Of a stretch of 63,269 bases of DNA, positions 60,501 to 63,269 are shown piece after piece. The stretch lies in the IMG/VR virus record IMGVR_UViG_3300042868_013427, positions 1 to 63,269 of that record. The stretch is one strand, 5' to 3'. Position 1 is the first letter of the stretch. Each line of letters begins with the position of its first letter. A model generated the notes under the pieces. It searched no databases. It was not told the origin of the DNA and saw only the letters and a list, made by a program, of their open reading frames with translations. Origin of the DNA: a virus. Position numbers and translations under genes: made by a program.

Positions 60501-61604
60501 ACGCAGGGGACACAGGGATTGCAAGGCAACCAAGGAAATCAAGGCGTTCAGGGAACGCAAGGTGCTCAAGGCAACCAAGGAAATCAAGGAGTCCAAGGGA
60601 CACAGGGAACGCAGGGGACACAGGGATTGCAAGGCAACCAAGGAGTTCAAGGTGCACAAGGCGTTCAAGGTCTTCAGGGCAACCAAGGCGTTCAAGGTCT
60701 TCAGGGCAACCAAGGAGTTCAAGGTGCACAAGGTACACAAGGAGTTCAAGGTAATCAAGGCGTTCAGGGCACACAAGGAGTACAAGGACTTCAAGGTACA
60801 CAAGGCACACAAGGAAATCAAGGAAACCAGGGCGTTCAGGGAATGCAAGGAAACCAAGGTACACAAGGCGCTCAAGGTGTTCAGGGTCTTACGGGTGCAG
60901 GCGTCCAGGGCATGCAAGGTGTTCAAGGAAACCAAGGCGTTCAAGGTCTTACTGGCGCAGGCGTGCAAGGCATTCAAGGCCTACAAGGCAATACGGGAAT
61001 CCAAGGTCTGCAAGGCCTACAGGGATCACAAGGTCTTCAAGGATCAAACGGAAACATTGGTCCTCAAGGCCTACAAGGATTCCAGGGCAGACAGGGAACA
61101 CAAGGAACACAAGGCCTACAAGGATTCCAAGGCCTGCAAGGCCTACAAGGATTCCAAGGAATACAGGGTTATCAGGGTCTTGGAACACAAGGAATACAAG
61201 GTATACAGGGATCTCCTGGCACAGTTCTCACTCTTGCCGCAGGAAGTTATGTTCCTACAGTAGCAGCAACAGGTCTATGGGTTCCAGATGCCATAGCTGG
61301 ACAATGTTTCCAATACATGAGAGTGGGAAATGTGGTAACAGTAAGTGGTGAAGTCTTAATTGATGCAGCAGCTGCAGGAGAAGCAAGATTTTATGTAACT
61401 TTACCTGTTGCTTCTGATCTATCAGGCTCATGTCAATTGGCTGGAACTGCAGCTACTGAATATGGCTATGTTCCTGGAGGAAATGGTGTAACTCCAGCAA
61501 GAGTATACGGAGACGCAGCAAACGATAGAGCATTGGTTGAATTTTATAACCCAGGAAATTTAACATATAGAATGTCACTTCATTTTACTTATCTCGTATC
61601 TTAA
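57585..61604 (+). CDS. Collagen-like tail fibre with C1q/TNF-like insert, 1339 aa
   Basis: The ATG at 57585 is chosen over an upstream TTG because the earlier residues ([15 protein letters not shown]) cover the promoter-like motif. Residues 1-180 are the shared anchor domain ([30 protein letters not shown]). The collagen region begins with Pro-rich GPTGPTG triplets, then G-X-Q triplets. An insert (58.79-59.25 kb) reads [33 protein letters not shown] and [20 protein letters not shown], the jelly-roll pattern of C1q/TNF-like domains. A long second collagen region leads to a C-terminal beta knob (from about 61216). It is a probable trimer. Confidence 0.85.
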   Translation: MLTTEQIINALQKKLLGRVADTDPNAQVFEETISSAIRVDIGQVWAKSDLIPSTNPLSAPSFGDGSIYSDDGYDIIQKKEKAPLDFIEGSAYAFQSPSISRIIYQPGYEVTLWALSDSSLDPNNPNNYTVEIAQGVNTDYIIDPDSGVILFLNGLPDNVDATHPPRISCYLYIGPLGFEIAQGPTGPSGGPTGPVGSTGVTGPIGPTGPTGAGITGPTGAGAQGSQGPVGPSGGPTGSSGTQGPQGAQGLQGAKGVQGLQGLQGLQGLQGRQGLQGTQGTQGTQGFTGNAGAQGLQGRQGVQGPEGDIGPTGSDGYQGSQGLQGLQGQTGIQGMQGLQGFQGAQGITGDQGAQGLQGLQGQTGPQGLQGITGAGSDGAQGLQGLQGRQGTQGTQGTQGFGGAIGYYGYFLDLNDQPNNSVLSPNVITYDTTIDSSGISVQNNSEITFSYPGVYNVQFSFQVDKTDGGVDSIDIWLSQNGSNVSNSNTRLSLTEANDKKVAAWNFIVTTTTENEYVEIYWYSADVDMRLHYLGAQSTPTRPATPSVILSAQQIMYTQVGPQGLQGVQGLQGLQGVQGAQGAQGAQGNQGNQGVQGVQGNQGNQGNQGVQGVQGLQGLTGAGVQGMQGLQGNQGAQGIQGLTGAGVQGMQGNQGIDGPQGLQGTQGLQGRQGASGSNGLTGSQGMQGMQGSQGTQGLQGRQGGVGDFGPQGFQGLQGHQGIQGIQGVQGLQGNQGLTGAGVQGMQGLQGNQGVQGNQGNQGVQGTQGIQGIQGLQGNQGAQGAQGAQGVQGLQGNQGNQGVQGTQGTQGAQGVQGLQGNQGNQGIQGTQGVQGAQGNQGNQGVQGTQGTQGLQGLQGRQGNQGNQGVQGTQGSQGLQGNQGNQGVQGTQGAQGNQGNQGVQGTQGVQGAQGNQGVQGTQGLQGLQGRQGNQGNQGVQGTQGTQGAQGVQGLQGNQGVQGAQGAQGNQGVQGTQGTQGTQGLQGNQGNQGVQGTQGAQGNQGNQGVQGTQGTQGTQGLQGNQGVQGAQGVQGLQGNQGVQGLQGNQGVQGAQGTQGVQGNQGVQGTQGVQGLQGTQGTQGNQGNQGVQGMQGNQGTQGAQGVQGLTGAGVQGMQGVQGNQGVQGLTGAGVQGIQGLQGNTGIQGLQGLQGSQGLQGSNGNIGPQGLQGFQGRQGTQGTQGLQGFQGLQGLQGFQGIQGYQGLGTQGIQGIQGSPGTVLTLAAGSYVPTVAATGLWVPDAIAGQCFQYMRVGNVVTVSGEVLIDAAAAGEARFYVTLPVASDLSGSCQLAGTAATEYGYVPGGNGVTPARVYGDAANDRALVEFYNPGNLTYRMSLHFTYLVS
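58120..61215 (+). repeat. Collagen-like triplet repeats (GPT then GXQ)
   Basis: The nine-base periodicity encodes Gly-Xaa-Yaa triplets. The first 200 bases use Pro/Thr-rich triplets; the rest uses Gln almost everywhere at the third position. The jelly-roll insert at about 58,785-59,250 interrupts the array. Confidence 0.9.
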
Positions 61605-61621
61605 TAAAAAAATCATAGAGC

Positions 61622-63269
61622 TTGTCTGCTGTAGATCTATTTAGGTCGGGACCAATAACAAACCCGCAGCCTGTAAAGGTTCGATTGGATTATCCAAACT
61701 TTGGAGATCTTTCCGGGGGTGCCGTCCTAGTCTACTTTGGATACGTGCCAGAGACAAACCCACTTTCTTCCGGATCTTTCGGCGACGGTTCAATATATCA
61801 ATACAATTCTCTAGATATAGTAGAGAAGATAGAACTACAGGAACTTTCAACAGTTGAAACGAGCCCGTACGCATTCACTGATGCTAGGCTGACACATGTC
61901 ATACCAAATAACTATGGAACAGGATACGACCCCATAGTTTACCTTCCTGATGCGAATGACAACTACACGATCGTGATGGATCCGAGGTTGTACACGCTAT
62001 TCTACTACCCCGATGAGGATAGCTTTGTGCTCTACTTTAGCATGAAGCCTTCCGAGCTTGCATACGATTCTTCAGGCATGCCAACAAAGATGCCAAAGAT
62101 AACGTGTTACAAATACGTATCGATAGTTGGTTTAGAAAACTTCATCCCAGCAGGATCAGGACTTCAAGGCTTTCAGGGCATCCAAGGTCTACAAGGTTCT
62201 GGCGTTCAGGGCAATCAAGGAAATCAAGGGGTTCAGGGAACACAGGGAACGCAAGGCAATCAAGGTGCGACGGGCGCAACAGGCGCTGGCGTTCAGGGCA
62301 TGCAGGGTCTTCAAGGAAGACAAGGGAACCAAGGCGTTCAGGGAACACAAGGTGTAACAGGTGCAGGGTTCCAGGGATTTCAAGGAAACCAAGGAAATCA
62401 GGGCAACCAAGGTGTTCAGGGGGAAATAGGCGCTGGCGTTCAGGGCATGCAGGGAACACAAGGCCTCCAAGGACTGCAAGGTTCAGGCGTACAAGGTGTC
62501 CAGGGCACACAAGGAGCACAAGGAAACCAGGGTAACCAGGGAGTTCAAGGAACGCAAGGTCTTCAAGGCCTTCAGGGAAGGCAAGGCAACCAGGGTAACC
62601 AGGGAGTCCAAGGGGCACAGGGTGTTCAGGGAACACAAGGTCTGCAAGGTGTTACAGGTTCAAATGGAACACAAGGCATTCAAGGTCTTCAGGGAACCCA
62701 AGGAACACAGGGCACACAAGGCCTTCAAGGCAATCAGGGAGTCCAAGGGACACAGGGAACTCAGGGAACTGCAGGAACAAATGGAACACAAGGCCTTCAG
62801 GGTCTGCAGGGTGCACAAGGCAACCAAGGAAATCAAGGTGTTCAGGGAACTCAGGGAACTGCAGGAACAAATGGAACACAAGGCCTTCAGGGTCTGCAGG
62901 GTGCACAAGGTGCACAGGGAGTTCAAGGAACACAAGGTGCCCAAGGAAATCAGGGAGTTCAAGGAACACAAGGCCTTCAGGGTCTGCAGGGTGCACAAGG
63001 CAACCAAGGAAATCAAGGTGTTCAGGGAACTCAGGGAACTGCAGGAACAAATGGAACACAAGGCCTTCAGGGTCTGCAGGGTGCACAAGGTGCACAGGGA
63101 GTTCAAGGAACACAAGGTGCCCAAGGAAATCAGGGAGTTCAAGGAACACAAGGCCTTCAGGGTCTGCAGGGTGCACAAGGCAACCAAGGAAATCAAGGTG
63201 TTCAGGGAACTCAGGGAACTGCAGGAACAAATGGAACACAAGGCCTTCAGGGTCTGCAGGGTGCACAAG
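61622..63269 (+). CDS. Collagen-like tail fibre, 5' part (runs off the window)
   Basis: A TTG at 61622 opens a frame that continues to the end of the window (549 codons). The residues after it (SAVDLFRSGPITNPQPVKVR) align with the first residues of the other fibres. The anchor domain follows ([56 protein letters not shown]). Collagen-like G-X-Q repeats start near 62157. No ATG suits, so a TTG start is likely, as in the 22-27 kb fibre. It lies 17 bases after the preceding fibre, so the two may be co-transcribed. Its 3' end is not seen. Confidence 0.8.
   Translation, partial: MSAVDLFRSGPITNPQPVKVRLDYPNFGDLSGGAVLVYFGYVPETNPLSSGSFGDGSIYQYNSLDIVEKIELQELSTVETSPYAFTDARLTHVIPNNYGTGYDPIVYLPDANDNYTIVMDPRLYTLFYYPDEDSFVLYFSMKPSELAYDSSGMPTKMPKITCYKYVSIVGLENFIPAGSGLQGFQGIQGLQGSGVQGNQGNQGVQGTQGTQGNQGATGATGAGVQGMQGLQGRQGNQGVQGTQGVTGAGFQGFQGNQGNQGNQGVQGEIGAGVQGMQGTQGLQGLQGSGVQGVQGTQGAQGNQGNQGVQGTQGLQGLQGRQGNQGNQGVQGAQGVQGTQGLQGVTGSNGTQGIQGLQGTQGTQGTQGLQGNQGVQGTQGTQGTAGTNGTQGLQGLQGAQGNQGNQGVQGTQGTAGTNGTQGLQGLQGAQGAQGVQGTQGAQGNQGVQGTQGLQGLQGAQGNQGNQGVQGTQGTAGTNGTQGLQGLQGAQGAQGVQGTQGAQGNQGVQGTQGLQGLQGAQGNQGNQGVQGTQGTAGTNGTQGLQGLQGAQ
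62157..63269 (+). repeat. Collagen-like repeats of the truncated fibre
   Basis: Continuous Gly-Xaa-Gln coding repeats with occasional GATGATGAG-type triplets (Thr/Ala at the third position) and recurring [10 protein letters not shown] blocks. Confidence 0.9.
62821..63269 (+). repeat. Perfect 180-bp tandem repeat
   Basis: Bases 62821-63000 recur exactly as 63001-63180, and 63181-63269 begins a third copy before the window ends. Each unit is 60 codons in frame, so copy number changes would not break the gene. Confidence 0.95.

Noticed and set aside
59614-60864. Long minus-strand open frames opposite the plus-strand fibres (also 62142-62636, 62652-63266)
   Set aside because: The same low-complexity shadow effect of the Gly-Xaa-Gln coding repeat.

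Overview
The window is part of the genome of a large tailed phage (myovirus) related to T4. The evidence is a set of recognisable T4-type proteins: portal gp20, head-completion nuclease gp4, a short late sigma factor gp55, recombination nuclease gp46/gp47, replicative helicase gp41, recombinase UvsX, a DNA polymerase gp43 fragment, a sliding-clamp-like gp45 and a two-subunit type II topoisomerase (gp39/gp52). Almost every gene is tightly packed, often with ATGA or TGATG overlaps. No tRNA, CRISPR array or insertion sequence was seen. The host cannot be read from the sequence.

Layout. (1) About 1-4.8 kb, minus strand: small membrane or exported proteins, a GT-A glycosyltransferase, a GalE-like epimerase and a fold-type-II PLP-like protein. 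(2) 4.9-7.1 kb, plus strand: a fibre with a YadA-like repeat region and a small partner, closed by a clear terminator. (3) 7.2-10.3 kb: an operon led by a translation initiation factor IF-1 homologue and including an exported phosphodiester glycosidase-like protein; then small proteins and a ferritin-like protein. (4) 10.4-27.1 kb: a plus-strand gene, then a long minus-strand adhesin cassette: a 1656-residue collagen-like fibre, a small virion domain protein, a 2198-residue protein of about 42 RCC1 repeats, three glycosyltransferases, a methyltransferase and a tail assembly chaperone-like protein. (5) 27.1-45.8 kb: head and neck block, with several proteins carrying N-termini that look like cleavable capsid-targeting sequences, plus portal, gp4, gp55 and a possible gp15. 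A plus-strand island at 27.7-29.8 kb holds a T4 PseT-type phosphatase and a metallopeptidase-like protein. (6) 45.8-57.5 kb: replication and recombination genes, all on the minus strand. (7) 57.6-63.3 kb: two more collagen-like fibres on the plus strand, the second running off the window inside a perfect 180-bp tandem repeat.

Putting it together. Four fibres share one N-terminal domain that probably docks them on the same part of the virion. An AT-rich motif close to GATATATAG lies just upstream of many virion genes and not upstream of the replication genes examined; it is a candidate late promoter for the window's own gp55. The most unusual elements are the fibre / RCC1 propeller / glycosyltransferase cassette, the phage IF-1, the DNA polymerase split before motif B with no N-terminal half in the window, and the Gly-Xaa-Gln collagen repeats, which also place long inverted homology on either side of the head and replication genes. 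Functions are read from the sequence by eye; no database search was possible.
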